From Melastoma dodecandrum (Eukaryota > Streptophyta > Magnoliopsida > Myrtales > Melastomataceae), in assembly GCA_029817715.1 (NCBI GenBank), contig JARUPY010000538.1:682001-746000 (forward strand): a stretch of 64,000 nucleotides of DNA, written 5' to 3'. Under the pieces are notes generated by a model. It ran no database searches and was not told the DNA's origin. It saw nothing but the letters and a program-made list of their open reading frames with translations. Shown piece by piece: positions 35,001 through 47,560 of the stretch. The translations under genes and the position numbers were made by a program. How positions within the stretch are numbered: position 1 is the first letter of the stretch; every line of letters starts with the position of its first letter.

Positions 35001-35354
35001 AAGTCCCTGATGCATGCGACCCGTGAGGAGGATGCGACTGGAGGTCTTGTCCTGGACAAAGCAAGAATCAGAATGAAATTTCAGAAAAACATCATTGTCT
35101 TGGCACAGTTTAGAAACACTAAGTAAGTTTTGAGAAAGAGCAGGAGTGTGTAGAGTATGAAGGAGGTGTAAAACACCTGATTCGGTCTGCAAAAATTTGT
35201 CACCAGTGTGCTGGATGGGAATGTGCGCACCATTGCCAACAAGAACAGATGACGAACCATCATGAATGGAAAGGTTATAAAGATGAGTGGATGAAGGGGT
35301 CATATGATGCGTGGCTCTAGAATCACACAACCAATCCTCCTGTTGTACAGAGGA
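32030..35354 (-). pseudogene. copia pol: protease, integrase, reverse transcriptase, RNase H, broken
   Basis: The protease site reads CDSRATHHMT; the catalytic Asp-Ser-Gly has Arg for Gly. The integrase has the zinc-binding HSRLGHPN and FCQACVLSKH plus acidic residues in HTDLWGP, VRSDWGCEF and NGRVERKNRH. The long frame stops at 33315. Reverse transcriptase continues in other frames (MDVHNAFLHGEL and YVDDIIVTG, then 33055-32435), and an RNase H piece with CDNMSTIHLAGNP and HARTKHVEIDFHFVRE lies at 32338-32030. At least three frame breaks separate the parts. Confidence 0.92.
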
Positions 35355-35492
35355 GTAAAGTGTAGGTTGGTCAAAAGCAGGAGAGGGAGGGAAGGTGTAT
35401 GAGGTAGCCTGGGATGTAAAAGTGGGAGCTTGAGACGTGGTATATGTAGTGAAGTTCGACTGTAGTGAATAGGGAGATCTGGGTTGAAAGGA

Positions 35493-36530
35493 CTATGTCT
35501 GAGGAACATTGGTAACTGAGGTATAGGAGGGATTAAGTCTATGAAAGCACTGTAAAACAGTATGGCTAACTCTGAAGAAGATTTGACATTTCGGCCGAGG
35601 TATGAAGAAAGGTCTATTACCACCCCTGATATATAGCTCAGAATGACCAGGACGTAATGGGGGCCGCCCAAGAAGGCTGGTTTGGTTTGGTGGTGTGTGG
35701 CCAGACGGAGTGAGAGAGGTCGAGATAGAATGGGATACTGGGGTTGGTTTGGAGGAGGAGGGAAGGGAACCATGACGAGGCCTCGTACCCGGGTTCGAAT
35801 TTAGATATGAGTAGTGTACCTGAGGTAGAGTGCAGTCAAGTCCCTGTCTCCTTTCCAGCCGTAGCTCAAAGTTGATAAGCAGATTTTGAGTCTCCTCCAC
35901 CGTAATCTTGTCTGAGCTATAGATGGAAGTGACGACCGCGTCATACTCCAGAGGTAGTCCCTCGAGCATGCACCACAGGTAATCGCGCTGACTTACAGAT
36001 TCTCCAATAGCGGCGAGTTGTTCAACTAGATTCTTCAAGGTGCTCAAATATTGCTGCATCGTCCTGCCGTCTTTACGTAGCTGTTGCATCTGAGCCTTTA
36101 GATTCATCACCCTAGAAGGCGAAACCGACTCGAATCTATTTTTGAGTGTAAACCAGACTTCGCTAGCCGTCTTACAACAGACTACCTGCCCGAGTGTCTC
36201 CAAGGTTAAGGCAGAAAACAGTAGGCTCATCATAGCCTTGCCAGTCCTTTGCCACATCTTGAAGTCCGAATTCATGAGAAGTCCGTCAGTGTCTAAGAAT
36301 TATGAAGGTGGAAAGCTGTTGGACGATATAAAATCTTCAAACCCAGCTGCAACAATTGCTGCCATCACCTGTCCTTTCCACACTAAATAGTCGGTATCGT
36401 CCAACTTGACTAACGAGGTAAAGACACTTGCCGGAATCTGCATCTATGGAAGAACAGAGTTAAATTGACCGGATGAAGCTGACCCATGAGTGACAGAACC
36501 AGCAGCTGGAGTAGAAGCGTGATCGGCCAT
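35493..36530 (-). pseudogene. copia gag (UBN2-type), broken
   Basis: Starts MADHASTPAAGSV at 36530, with stops after about 27 codons and again near 36300. The main open piece (36275-35493) has the copia gag features (MMSLLFSALT, WFTLKNRFES, LEGLPLEYDAVV). The zinc knuckle reads CQIFFRVSHTVLQC; the second cysteine of the normal CX2CX4HX4C is Phe, so it should not bind zinc. Nucleocapsid function is lost. Confidence 0.85.
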
Positions 36531-36559
36531 CTCCCTTTTTGCAGCCCACGCTTTTGGTC

Positions 36560-36571
36560 GCTCTGATACCA
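36560..36571 (-). other. Met-tRNA primer-binding site of the copia element
   Basis: The minus strand reads TGGTATCAGAGC, the exact canonical primer site complementary to initiator Met-tRNA, immediately after the LTR end. Confidence 0.9.
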
Positions 36572-36938
36572 TGAGGAACAGGACAGAAGGTGATGTCTTA
36601 AGCAGGTTATTCCAGAATTAGGGTTCAGGTGAGGAAGAAGAAGAAGAAGAAGAAGAAGAAGAAGGAAAGACAGAGAAAACAGGATAACGAGGAAGCGAAA
36701 AACCCATGTAACCTCCTTAACCAAAATGTATGTCATACAGCCCCCTTTATACACTACACACACCAACAGAATGTGATGACCATCTCACTATCTAAATTAC
36801 CAAATTCTCCTCTCCTCTGATTTCTTCATTTCCTTCTTTCTGGGGCTGCAGTTCATCTTGTTGCAATTCATCGTATGCTCCATCTCCTGTTGTGGCCTGT
36901 CGTGGCTTATCTTGGGCCTGAGCTGGTTTAGTCCAACA
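36572..36938 (-). repeat. 5' LTR of the copia element
   Basis: A 367-bp LTR bounded by TGTTGGAC and CCTCA on the minus strand, containing an (AAG)n run at 36635-36664. The primer site follows directly at its inner edge. Confidence 0.85.
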
Positions 36939-38066
36939 CAACCCAACCCGAATTCATCCATTATTCAGCGAACCAAACGCTTGATTATTACTTTAATCTT
37001 TAGTGGTTCAAGTTGACTACAAACTCCTGTAAAACAATAATCTAAAAAAAAATGAATAACTATGAACTGATATTAAACTTTGAATATAAAATCCTCACCG
37101 GCAATGTACACTGCCATTGGACAACCATTTAATTTAAGCAGCAATAGGGTTCAATTTACAATAAAATTATTTATTATAATGTTTTCATGGGAAAATTTCT
37201 TTTTAACACAAAATTTAAATGCTTCATCAAAGTTACTCGTGGGTAATTGATGGTAAGAAAAATCATAATTATTTTAAACTGATGTTATATTTAGCTTTTT
37301 TAATCATAATCGTTCAAATAAATCGATTAAATTATTATTAGCATTGATTAAAATTATTTTGATCAAATTATTCTATTGTAATCACGAGAGGGATGGCATC
37401 GATTGACTCGGATAACTTAATTGCAGCAAACGCCTTTAATGAGTCCATATATATAATAAGAAAATTTCATACAAGATATCCGAAATTTAGAATACAAATA
37501 AAACGCAAAACTAGAGATACGTACACGACTTTAATGTGCCTATTAGGGTCTTCCTTTAAAAATAAGTAACAAGAAGGATAAGAAGGTAATCTGGTTCTTC
37601 TTCACTTCGAAAGCCGATGGAGTACCACTATCTAGGGTTAGGGCAGGTGGGAGAGGTGTCTAATATTTGTTAATATATGGTGTGACGAACCCTTCTATAT
37701 TGTTTTACGTCAACACACGGTCCTACATCGTATATTAATAAAAAAGTAATATGCGTAAAAGCTTAAAAAGAATGATCACATGAACCTTAAAGGGCTGGCA
37801 TGCATTGTCTAATATAATGTAACACAGTTCGTTTTATGAAAATGCAAATAAAAAAATTGATTATAGCTAACATGAATCTTATAAAATAAAATAAAATAAC
37901 AGAATAATAGAATAAAATTCCAACTATATGTATATGTACATATGTATACGCGTCTCTTATATTTTCTGCAAGAAATTTGGTTTTGTTTTATTTATTTCAC
38001 GAACGTGAATTTTTTTTTTTTTTTGAGTGTCTTGAGAGATCGCAGAACGTGTCACCTCCGCTACAC
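36939..38066. other. AT-rich intergenic DNA, no features recognised
   Basis: Very AT-rich, with no open frame of note and no recognised repeat boundaries. Confidence 0.5.
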
Positions 38067-39345
38067 GGCTAAACTGCCGTATATGTAACCTTACTAAATT
38101 TCGTCGATTTTTAGTATATGTCTCAAATTCAACTCAAAGTGGTTTAGTAACGAGTCGATAGGCTTAGTACATATTTAGTACAATTGAACGAGCTTTTAGG
38201 AAATTAGTGTTGGTAAATTACTAAAGTTTTACTTTTTAATATATTTTACCGAAAGAGCCCCTTAATGGGCCGGTTTTTAGTAAATCGTTAGTAAAAATGT
38301 ACGAAGCCTATTACTGTACAGTTTAATACTTCTTTACTAAAATAGTTTGGTAAATTACTAAATTTTTTATTAATTTTTAGTACATTTTACCAAAAGAGAC
38401 CCTTAATGGGTCGATTTTTTAGTAAATTGTTAAATGTACGAAGCCTATTACTATACAGTTTAGTACTTCTTTACTAAAATAGTTTGGTAAATTACTAAAT
38501 TTCTGATTAGTTTTTAGTACATTTTACCAAAAGAGTCCCTTAATGGGCCGATTTTTTAGTAAATCGTTAGTAAAAATGTACGAAGCCTATTACTGTACAG
38601 TTTAGTACTTCTTTACTAAAATAGTTTGGTAAACTACTAAATTTCTGATTAGTTTTTAGTAAAGTCCCTTAATGGGCCGATTTTTTATTAAATCGTTAGT
38701 AAAAATGTACTAGGCCTACTACTGTACAGTTTAATACTTTTTTACTAAAATTATTTGGTAAATTACTAATTATTTTAGTAAAACATAACGTAATTTGTTT
38801 AGTAATTATGTACTAAAAATATTTAGTGGTTTTAGTACATAATTACTAAAAGAAGTAGTAAAAAGGTCGTGGGCTTAGTAAAAGCCCGTTCATTTTTACT
38901 AAGCCCACAAGTAACTCCTTAATAATTTATCAGGTCGAACAGTTACTTAGTACATTACCAAACTTTTTAGTAAAAATGTATTAACATTTTACTGAACTTT
39001 TTATTAATTTAATAATTTACCAAACTATTTTGGTAAAACAGTACTAAACTGTAAAATAATAGGCTTAATACATTTTTACTAACGATTTACTAAAAAACCG
39101 GCCCATTAAGGAGCTCTTTTGGTAAAATGTACTAAAAAAAAGTTTAGTAATTAACCAATACTAATTTAGTAAAAGTCCGTTTAATTATACTAAACATATA
39201 CAAAGCCCATCGGTCCATTACCAAACCACTTTGAGACGAATTTGAAACATGTATTAAATTTTCTCGTTTTTTTAATACAAAATATACTACAAATCGACGA
39301 AATTTAGTACATGACAAGTAACCTTACTTATACAACATTTTAGCC
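38067..39345. mobile_element. Large foldback element with tandemly expanded left arm
   Basis: The left arm (38067 to about 38820) and right arm (about 38831-39345) are inverted copies that start GGCTAAA and end TTTAGCC. They share TACTAAATTTCGTCGAT, TCAAAGTGGTTT and a CCTTAATGGGCC block. Near the centre TTTAGTAATTATGTACTAAAA is mirrored across an 11-base loop. The left arm has four copies of a roughly 130-140-bp unit (CTTAATGGG at 38261, 38402, 38539, 38668); the right arm has one. It has no coding capacity. Foldback structure is certain; the superfamily and target duplication are not. Confidence 0.85.
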
Positions 39346-42300
39346 GCTTCCGTCGCCTCCTCTAATAAATGGGTCAGCATCCTGAGACGGGGAAGACTGC
39401 ATTTTATACTATGCCTTTGATTTCCTGATTTTTAATGCAACAATTGAAAATTTTCCTACTTTTGTTATTATTAATTAATATAATAAAACATTTGGCACTT
39501 GGCTACTTCGTGCCCTCGATCTATTATAACTTAGTTTTTTAATTTTTATTTTTTTAAAGTGAGGACAACAAAGAGCAAACTTTAGCTTATGCTGACACAA
39601 TCCTGATCTTAAATTTGAAGCACCATCCAATTTTACAAAACAAAGTAATGGTTGGTAGAGGTACCGTATTGATAGGATATAAAGAAACAAAAAGGAGCTC
39701 ATGACTTTTGAACGTTTATCTTGAGGAACAAATTAGTGGAGAAAAAGGAATGATGAAGTGTTAACTATGTAATACTTTAGTTTGAAAATGCATTATTGTA
39801 CGATATATGAAAAAAGGAATAACAAAGATTGATCATTTGATTAAACGTGAAGGGAATCGTAGCCGTGAAACGGACAGTCTCTCTCCGTTTATGATTCTTT
39901 TTTTTTTTTTTTATAACCATAAGGAAAACATATGAAGGTTTCTGGGTCTCCTAAATCCGTGTAAAAGGCTGTGTTAACCCACAGGCTTAACATGATAAAT
40001 ATCCCTCGATGATAAATTTAGTCAGGTGGAGGGGTTTTGATTCGAAAGATTGGGGGTTGTATTTATTTATTTCGGAAAGACCTGAATAAAAGGACAAGGA
40101 ACGGCCCCAAATAATTGAGCAAACCCAAGTAAGCCGATGAATAAATAATGATGATTGATTATTTTGTCTATGCATAAATTATGATTGAATAAGGTTTTAC
40201 GGTGGATGAGACATCCTTCCCCATCGACCGACGAGTGCTGGGAAAGGGAAGGCATCGGGCGTTGATTTGGTTCGGTGCATATTATTAATGCAACCGAAAG
40301 AATGTGGGGGGTGATTGCTAATAATGTTGTGATGGAAGGAGAGCGAAGTGAGATTAGACGGAGGAATGAAGCGGACCTTTTCTTGTTCAAGGCATTTGAG
40401 CCGTGAATAGGACTTAATCCCTACGGTGACAATTACGCTGTCATACTTGACCTAACGAAATTTCCTTTTTTTTAACGTGCTGGGTTGATGTGTATTTAGA
40501 ATGGAAAAATTACACGTTTATGGTCTCAAGTAAGACAACTTTCATATGTGGCCCGAATTGGAAGTGATAATGTAACTCAAGGCTGTACTGGATTACAATC
40601 CCAAGATGCAATTCGATTTCTTCTTTTCGTATTTCAGTTTTCTTAATTCATGATTTTCTCCTTTAAATTTCTTGCTCGACATTTCATAGCTTATTCTCTT
40701 TTATGCACCACCTCAATATTTCATTCCAACAATTTTTTCGTCATGCAAGCATATCATCGTCGTAAAACCAAATATAAATAGACCCTACATTACAATATTA
40801 TAAGGTCCTAACTTCATTACCTCTTAGCTTAAATTACATTATCATCTTCAATTATATAAAAAAATTAAATAAATAAAGTTATTATCTCAAATGAATGATA
40901 TTTTATAATTGGGATCATGAACTTATATTTTGCATTTTTTAAATCAACGTCGGTCAACCTAGAAAAGAAAAGCATTCTGTCAGGCTATGTAAGACACGTC
41001 TATTGACGATGTCACGGTAAGGCCATGAACAAGACAATACATATAATTTTGATTACAAAAGAAAAATAAATAAAATTATTGTCATAAATAAAAGTATTAA
41101 GGAAATATAGATTTTATCTAAAAATACTACAAATTTACTTAATGAAATTCTCAATGATTAATATTTTAGGTGAAGACTTTTGATTAAACTAATTATCCGT
41201 CCTAGAGACAACGCCCAATGAATCCTAGTGAAGTGAAGAAAACATTTATTTGGTGGTGGGTGGGGGGGGGGGGGGGGGGGAGAGGACATCATGTAGCCGA
41301 AATGAAATTTCTTCAAAAAAAGTGTGTGGGATGTACACACCTGCCAATCATTTATTATCAGACAGTTGGGGAGAGGGGGGGGAACGAATGCCTGGGCAGA
41401 TGAAACGCGCCAAAAGACTTCCCGACGAAAAACAAAAATTAGAGGAACGCAAAATTCAAATACAACAACATCTCCTTTTAAAAAAATATATATAAAGTAT
41501 GGTGGTGGTGGGTTGGTGGGACAAATAGTAGTAAAGTTGGGATGCACCCACACAGCATTTAATTAATTTATTTTATTTTCTCTTTTTCTTGTATGTAGGA
41601 GTTGAATGATAAGAGAGCGTGTGGGTGTGAGCCACCACCGCTCGTTCGTTACCTTTTGACAAAACAAAAAAATGGATCAATCAAAAAAAGGATGGGTGGG
41701 GGGGGGGGGGGGAATTAGTCCAACTTTGTGGAGACTTCGCGTCAATCTACAACAAAAAGTTGAGGGTGATACCCAAATAATAATAATATTATTAATTAAT
41801 TAATTACTTAATCAATCGGAGATGATTAGGGAAGACGACGAGGAGGAAGTCTCCCGAAGGAAGGCCGCGTTTCATTTTTCTTTTCTTTTTTCTTACCTGG
41901 CTGTGTTATTTGGGTAAGATCCGATCACGGAATACCATATGGACATCCATTCTCTATTTTTATTTATTTAGAGTATCAATCTATCTTCTAGGAACATTGT
42001 TTCTTCCTGCCTTGTATTTTCACAAACAAGTAATCCAAACTTATTAAAATATAAACTCAAATCCCAGTTGAGGTATATTAAGATCTCCAGCCTTAAAAGC
42101 GTCCTCCATTGTAATAACGACCCTATTTATTTATTTATTGATATGATAGTCTCAGCCTGTTCACTCCCCTTAACAACAGCAAGCCAGCCAGCCATCCAGC
42201 CCACACCCACCCAGTTATCTTTCATCCCAATATTTGTTTAAGAAATGACTCATGATATTAAGTGCATGTATAAATAAAGCCCAAAGATTTTGAAATCATT

Positions 42301-42725
42301 TAAAGTTTCTATCCCATTCTATTCGCACACGCTAAAATATTAATTACATACCTTTATTAGACTCTGGAGAAATCCCCCCAATGTCACTCGTAATCCTTAT
42401 CTGACGATGAAATAAAATATTATTAAAACTCGAGTTACGAGTTTTGATTATTACACACACAAAAATAATAATATAATATTAAATTTCAAAAATCAAACAA
42501 AGTTAAAAAAAATGTGTTGATTTATCGTGATATATATTTTTTAAATGTATTTACATGAATATGGTAACTTTTGAATTGTTTTCAATTGCAAGTGATACGA
42601 TTTCTTATTTGGTTAGAAAATAAATATTTATTGATTAATCCAAAAGAGTTGTGGTAGAGATAGAGATATTTTGGCCAAAGCCTAATTAAGGGAGTGATGT
42701 AAGTGTTTTACCTCATTAATCGTAT
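39346..42725. other. Intergenic region, no gene recognised
   Basis: AT-rich spacer with poly(G) runs at 41262-41280 (19 G) and 41698-41712 (15 G). I see no coding frame, tRNA or paired repeat. Confidence 0.5.
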
Positions 42726-42737
42726 TATATATATATA
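42726..42737 (+). promoter_or_regulatory. Likely TATA box of the NPH3/BTB gene
   Basis: TATATATATATA lies about 270 bases upstream of the ATG at 43006. The stretch between is pyrimidine-rich with C runs at 42860-42873 and 42932-42942, a plausible 5' UTR. Confidence 0.5.
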
Positions 42738-43005
42738 GAGGGAATGTTAAATACGAGGGCTACCTGCATTTCCACTCTGGCTCGACGCTCAGCCCTCCCT
42801 CTTGATTCACCAAACCACAAACCTCCATCTTTTCTTTCGGCTGCAGGAATATTTTAACACCCCCCCCCCCCCCAACCCCAACACCTACTTCCTCCAGCCC
42901 TTTTCTTCTTCTTCTTCCCCAAAATTCCCCTCCCCCCCCCCCGGAACCTGAATCTTCTTGCGCCCTCTGATTTAACAAACAGAAAAGAAGAAGAAGAAAA
43001 CCCAA

Positions 43006-45267
43006 ATGGAAACAGAGAAGAGTTCCTCCACCAGGGGCCAAGCATGGTGTTACCCTCCCCTCACTTCCAATTCATCTACATTTCTTCTAGTCTCTCTGAC
43101 CCCCCCCCCTCCCTCTCTCTCTCTCTCTGTCTTCTTCTTCTTGCTTTCGTTGGATTTGTTTTCGCAGGTTTTGCACGACCGGGCTGCCGACCGACGTCGT
43201 AGTCGAGGTCGACGGCATGACGTTCCACCTCCACAAGGTCATTCCACAAAAATGCCCTTCTCTTTGTGCCCAATATTACTTCCTCTGCTTATGTGGCGGT
43301 TTCTCGGCACTCTGTGATGTTGCTGTTTGTTTGCTAAACGTCCAAATCGATCTTCTTTTTGTTTTTCAGTTCCCTTTGATTTCCAAGAGCAGCAAACTAG
43401 ACCAACTCATATCTGAACAGGATTCAAAGCCCGCAATCTGGCGGAACGAAGACGACCACGAAATAAAGGAGGATGAAGGCGGAGGAGATGTGGAATTGGC
43501 CCGCTGTTACATACAGCTCGATGGGTTCCCCGGAGGATCAGACACGTTTGAGGCCATCGCTAAGTTCTGCTATGGGGTTAAGGTTGAGCTGACTGCTTCC
43601 ACAGTCGTGCCTCTCCGATGTGCCGGGGAGTTCCTTGGGATGACCGAGGAGTACTCTGAGGACAACCTGATTTCCAAGGTGGAGATGTACTTTGTACAGG
43701 TCACGCTGCGGAGCGTGGGGGACTCACTGCGTGCGCTCAAGTCATGTGACCGGGACTGGGATATTGCAGAGAGGTTGGAGATACCAGGGCGGTGCATTGA
43801 GGCGATTGTAGTGAATTCCCCGGCGACTGATCCGGCACTGTTTGGTTGGCCTATGGCTGATGGAGGTAGTCGCATAAGTCAAGCACAGGGGGCAAATCGA
43901 CTGAAGGGGAACCGTGACAGAGAGTCATGGTTCGAAGACCTGTCAACACTGACATTGCCAGTGTTCAAGCGGTTGATCTCCACGATGACAGAGTCAAATC
44001 TCAGCATCGATCTGATTGAGACCTGCTTGATGCACTACGTTAAGAAGTGCATCCCAGGAATCACCCGATCCACAAGGAAAGCCGGCGATTCCACCCTGAC
44101 AACGGAGACGGAGCAACGGGAGCTCCTCGAGATGGTGATATCGAACCTCAAGCCCTTGCGGACAGCAATCCCTTCAAAGTTCCTGTTTGGACTGCTCCGA
44201 ACAGCTAACATCCTTAAGATCCCGGACGATTTTCGAGTAATGTTGGAGAAGAAGATCAGCTGTCAGCTGGATGAGGTAACACTGGATGATCTGTTGATCC
44301 CGAGCTACTCTTACCTGAACGAGACCTTGTACGACGTTGATTGCGTAGAGAGGATCCTCCGTAACTTCCTTGAGATGCATGAGAGTGGCAGCATAGCTGT
44401 GGACGAGGCTGGGCGATCGATGAGTCTTATAATGGTGGGGAAGTTGATCGACGGGTACTTGTCGGAGATAGCTTCCGACTCAAACCTGAACCCAGGAAAG
44501 TTCTACGAACTGGCCGTGTCCTTGCCAGAAAAGGCGAGGTTGTTTGATGACGGGCTTTACCGCGCCGTGGATGTGTATCTCAAGGTAAGTCGATGATCCA
44601 TCTGTCAAATGAAAGGGTCGTTATTGGAGATGACAAATCTGCATTGTATGGATTGTAGGCACATCAGTGGTTGTCCGAGGCAGATCGCGAGAAGATTTCT
44701 GGTATACTGGACTGTCAGAAACTGACACTTGAAGCGTGTACGCATGCCGCTCAGAATGAGCGGCTACCACTACGTGTGGTGGTCCAGGTCCTCTTCTTCG
44801 AACAGCTGCAGCTTCGTCATGCAATTGCAGGTACCCTGCTCGCTACAGACTCCGTTGTAGCACCTCAGGATCTGGTCAGGGTGTCAGGATCCAAGCACGG
44901 TGGGGATGAAGAGTCGGAGGGAGTGGAATACCAAGTGACGGCCACTGCCGATGTTGTTCCCGACCTGGGATCATCGATCGATGTTGGCCGGGGAAGCGAG
45001 AGCATGACAAGGCGTGCAGCAGCGAGAGAGAATCGGGTTATCCGGCTGGACATGGATAGCATGAGAACAAGAGTGCATGAGCTGGAGAGGGAGTGCTCGA
45101 TGATGAAGAAGGCGATAGAGAAGATAGACAAGGAAGGGCCGGAGGGAAGTGGGCGGAAGGGGACGCTATCCCGGAAGTTGGGGTGCAAGTTTAGCACACG
45201 GGTGTGTGACTCGCAGGAGAAGGGGGTGGTGGACGCAAGGCGAGGCAGGCACCAGAGTTTGAAGTGA
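43006..45267 (+). CDS. NPH3-family BTB/POZ protein (At3g08570-like)
   Basis: Four exons (43006-43046, 43168-43237, 43370-44584, 44659-45267) encode about 644 residues. The N-terminal BTB domain spans the first three exons (TTGLPTDVVVEVDGMTFHLH, FPLISKSSKL, FAKFCYG-like IAKFCYGVKVELTAS). The NPH3 domain follows (SWFEDLSTLTLPVFKRLI, DDLLIPSYSYLNETLYDVDC, GLYRAVDVYLKAHQWLSEAD, QKLTLEACTHAAQNERLPLR). A coiled coil near the C-terminus contains MRTRVHELERECSMMKKAI. NPH3-type proteins act as CUL3 ubiquitin-ligase adaptors or scaffolds at the plasma membrane, often in phototropin or auxin-transport signalling; the partner here is unknown. Intron 1 has a C run and a CT repeat near its 3' side. Confidence 0.92.
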
Positions 45268-46662
45268 ACCCCCTCCACGTTTCACATATTGAAATATTGT
45301 TTCTTTAAGCATGCCGTGTATTTAGGAGAGTTTGGTGGGTGTGCCCTTTCGTTTTCTAGATTTTTTTTAAATGTAGAGGCCTTACTACCACTACATTCAC
45401 GTTTCGATAAAAAATCTTTGTGTTCGTCAAGTCTCACGAAGTACGGTTGGCTTTTAAGAAAAAATATTGGGAAAGTAAGTAGGGTCCATGAATCAAGTAC
45501 GGTGGTTTTACCCCGTTAAATAGCCAAATTTATCTTAATATTTTAGAAGATATTTTCACGTAACGTTAAGACATTATCTCGAAAGCAACGAGATTTAATT
45601 CATTTTTATCTAATGGTGGTGATGATTTTATCTAATTGCGTTCATGTTTCTGAGTCATTTCATTGTACTCATTAACTCCGGATTTTGAGGGTACGTTATT
45701 TTTAATACATCTTAATAATGATAATACATTCTTCTATGGTAATTTTACACTGAAACACGTTTTTTTTTTTTTAAAAAAAAACAAGCATTGAAAGAGGATA
45801 ATGCAAGTTGGAACCGAATAGACTAGAATTATGTATCCGTACATTATTAGTGCCTTAAGATTACGATGATTAGGTCAACCTCAGGAAGCTCCTCATTCTA
45901 TGTCACTTTCCATTTTGATCCATCATTTTGTCCTAATATACTTTTTACCCGATCGGATTCATTTTATGAAAAATGAAGGAATCTGGGTCGAAACATAATC
46001 ATAATTTCCAAAGAAAGAAACAAAAAAGACCCCCTGGAGGGAATTCCCTCAGGTCGACGTGATATAATAATCTGTCTTATCTCGGGGGGCAGTTGTCAAA
46101 TAATGTCGAGATATGAGGAAACATGGAGAGTCAATGGTTTAGAGGCATGACTCTTTCTGGGTGCCTGTTCTTTTTCTTTGGGTCCTTTACATATTCTTTG
46201 TCATGATTGATCTTTTTGACCATTTGCTTCCCTCTTCGTGTAGAAAGGTTCAAAGTTGAACGCAAGGAACGATTGGTTACGATCTATAAAAAATTTAAGA
46301 AACGATGGCATGATTTAAATTTTTGAAGGTTTGTAAGAAAATACCAGTTAGTTAAAAAAAAAAAATTCTCAAAAGGAACAATCCTTGGTAAAGAAGTAGT
46401 CGTTCGTTGATGGAGTTATGGTAGCATGCATATAGACGTATTCTCACCTCATAAAGCCCTAAATCACTTAAAACTAAAACCACAAAAGAAAGCCGAATGC
46501 AATGGGATAAAATCACAGCAGGAAGATCCTAAAATTATGCAAGAAGAGAGACCATTGGATTGGATGACACTTTTTGTTGTTAGAAAAACATAATACTCAA
46601 TCCCCCCCAAGGTGATTTCTAAAAGAAGAAAGCAAATTTTGTTAACAGGGGAGAAGGGAATC
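45268..46662. other. 3' UTR of the NPH3 gene and intergenic DNA
   Basis: No coding sequence or repeat recognised, apart from A/T homopolymers near 45762-45781 and 46353. Confidence 0.5.
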
Positions 46663-47560
46663 ATGGTGAGGATGGAATACATTGCCATGAACACCAATGA
46701 ATCGATGTGCTGCTCAGGAGATCGTCGGCGAGCTCTCCAAGCACGAGGATTTGGGTTTCGGCACTCATCTCCTCAAATGGATTGCCCCATTTGCCGCCAT
46801 GTAAGAAACTTGTTTCGCACGTTGGCTTTTGGTGGTCATAACTCGAATTTGCATTTTGGAAATGCTTGCATCTAAATCACCTAAGCTATGTTTTTTCTCA
46901 ATTCCTAGCACAGGGATGTTTTATTTCGAGGAATGTTAAGCTTTTTGTGTGCGGAAATTGCAGATTCCTGTGGGTGCTAGACCAGGATGACCATCTAGAG
47001 GACAAATATGCTCACTGCCCTTTTGGTTCCCTACAATTTATTCCCCTCCCTTCTGCAATATCCCACTTCCTGAGATAACTCGAGATCAAGATCCATCCCA
47101 CTTCCTCTCATTGTAGTTAACTCGCATCTTGATTTTATAGATGGGAAGTCGGGAAATGGATTGCCTTCCCCGCAGTCATTCTTCGTCTTTTCTTCCCACA
47201 ACATTTCCCTGGTACGTTTATCAATCCGACCCTCAGGACCAGATTGACTTCATTACAGGCACATTCGGCTAACAACATCTTTTTACCTACAAAGTTTTTG
47301 TAAATCCTGGGATTGATGATCCTGCTGCCTGTGGCTGCCCCGGAGTTTATTGCTGTCACATTGAAGGACAGCTGGCTCACTGGCATTATATGCCTCCTGA
47401 TTGGGTGCTATTTCCTACAGGAGCACATCCCGGCAACAGGTGGAGTCCATAACTTGATAATGGAGCCACACGGAACACAGCCGGGATAGCCCTTTTAATG
47501 GTTTACCGTCTGGGCGCTCATTGGGTACCTCATGATACACGATCATTAGAGCTGAACACT
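46663..47560 (+). pseudogene. COR413 plasma-membrane protein pseudogene
   Basis: It starts MVRMEYIAMNTNES, the typical COR413-PM start, then slips to another frame reading CAAQEIVGELSKHEDLGFG and WIAPFAAM. A donor GTAAG follows and, after an acceptor at 46963, LWVLDQDDHLED. Another frame then gives NMLTALLVPYNLFPSL. The third segment (from about 47140) reads EVGKWIAFPAVILRLFFPQH, followed by a stop. A frame with LLPVAAPEFIAVTLKDSWLT and IGCYFLQEHIPATGG comes next, and finally NTAGIALLMVYRLGALIGYL. Intact COR413 proteins are cold-induced multi-pass membrane proteins of about 200 residues. At least four frame changes or stops, plus an apparent loss of about 20 residues near the start, make this a pseudogene. 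The remains of introns show it was not retroposed. Confidence 0.85.

Larger units (their letters stand above)
31628..36938 (-). mobile_element. Ty1/copia LTR retrotransposon, defective, 3' LTR truncated
   Basis: About 5.3 kb, minus strand. The 5' LTR is at 36938-36572, then a Met-tRNA primer site, gag, protease, integrase, reverse transcriptase and RNase H, a purine tract, and a 3' LTR (31919-31628). The order with integrase before reverse transcriptase defines Ty1/copia. The LTRs are closely similar over their shared part and start TGTTGGAC/TGTTAGAC. The 3' LTR lacks the last 70 or so bases, so no target duplication can be seen. Stops and frameshifts interrupt gag and pol. Confidence 0.93.

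Noticed and set aside
38067..39345. CRISPR-like array
   Set aside because: The repeats are long, contiguous and mirrored, in plant DNA; it is a foldback transposon.
42760..43045. Minus-strand Gly-rich frames
   Set aside because: Created by the poly(C) tracts in the NPH3-gene leader; no family resemblance.
43217..43380. Continuous reading through 43217-43369 as part of the NPH3 protein
   Set aside because: This stretch is a 132-bp intron (GT at 43238, AG at 43369); reading through gives a non-family insertion between HLHK and FPLIS.
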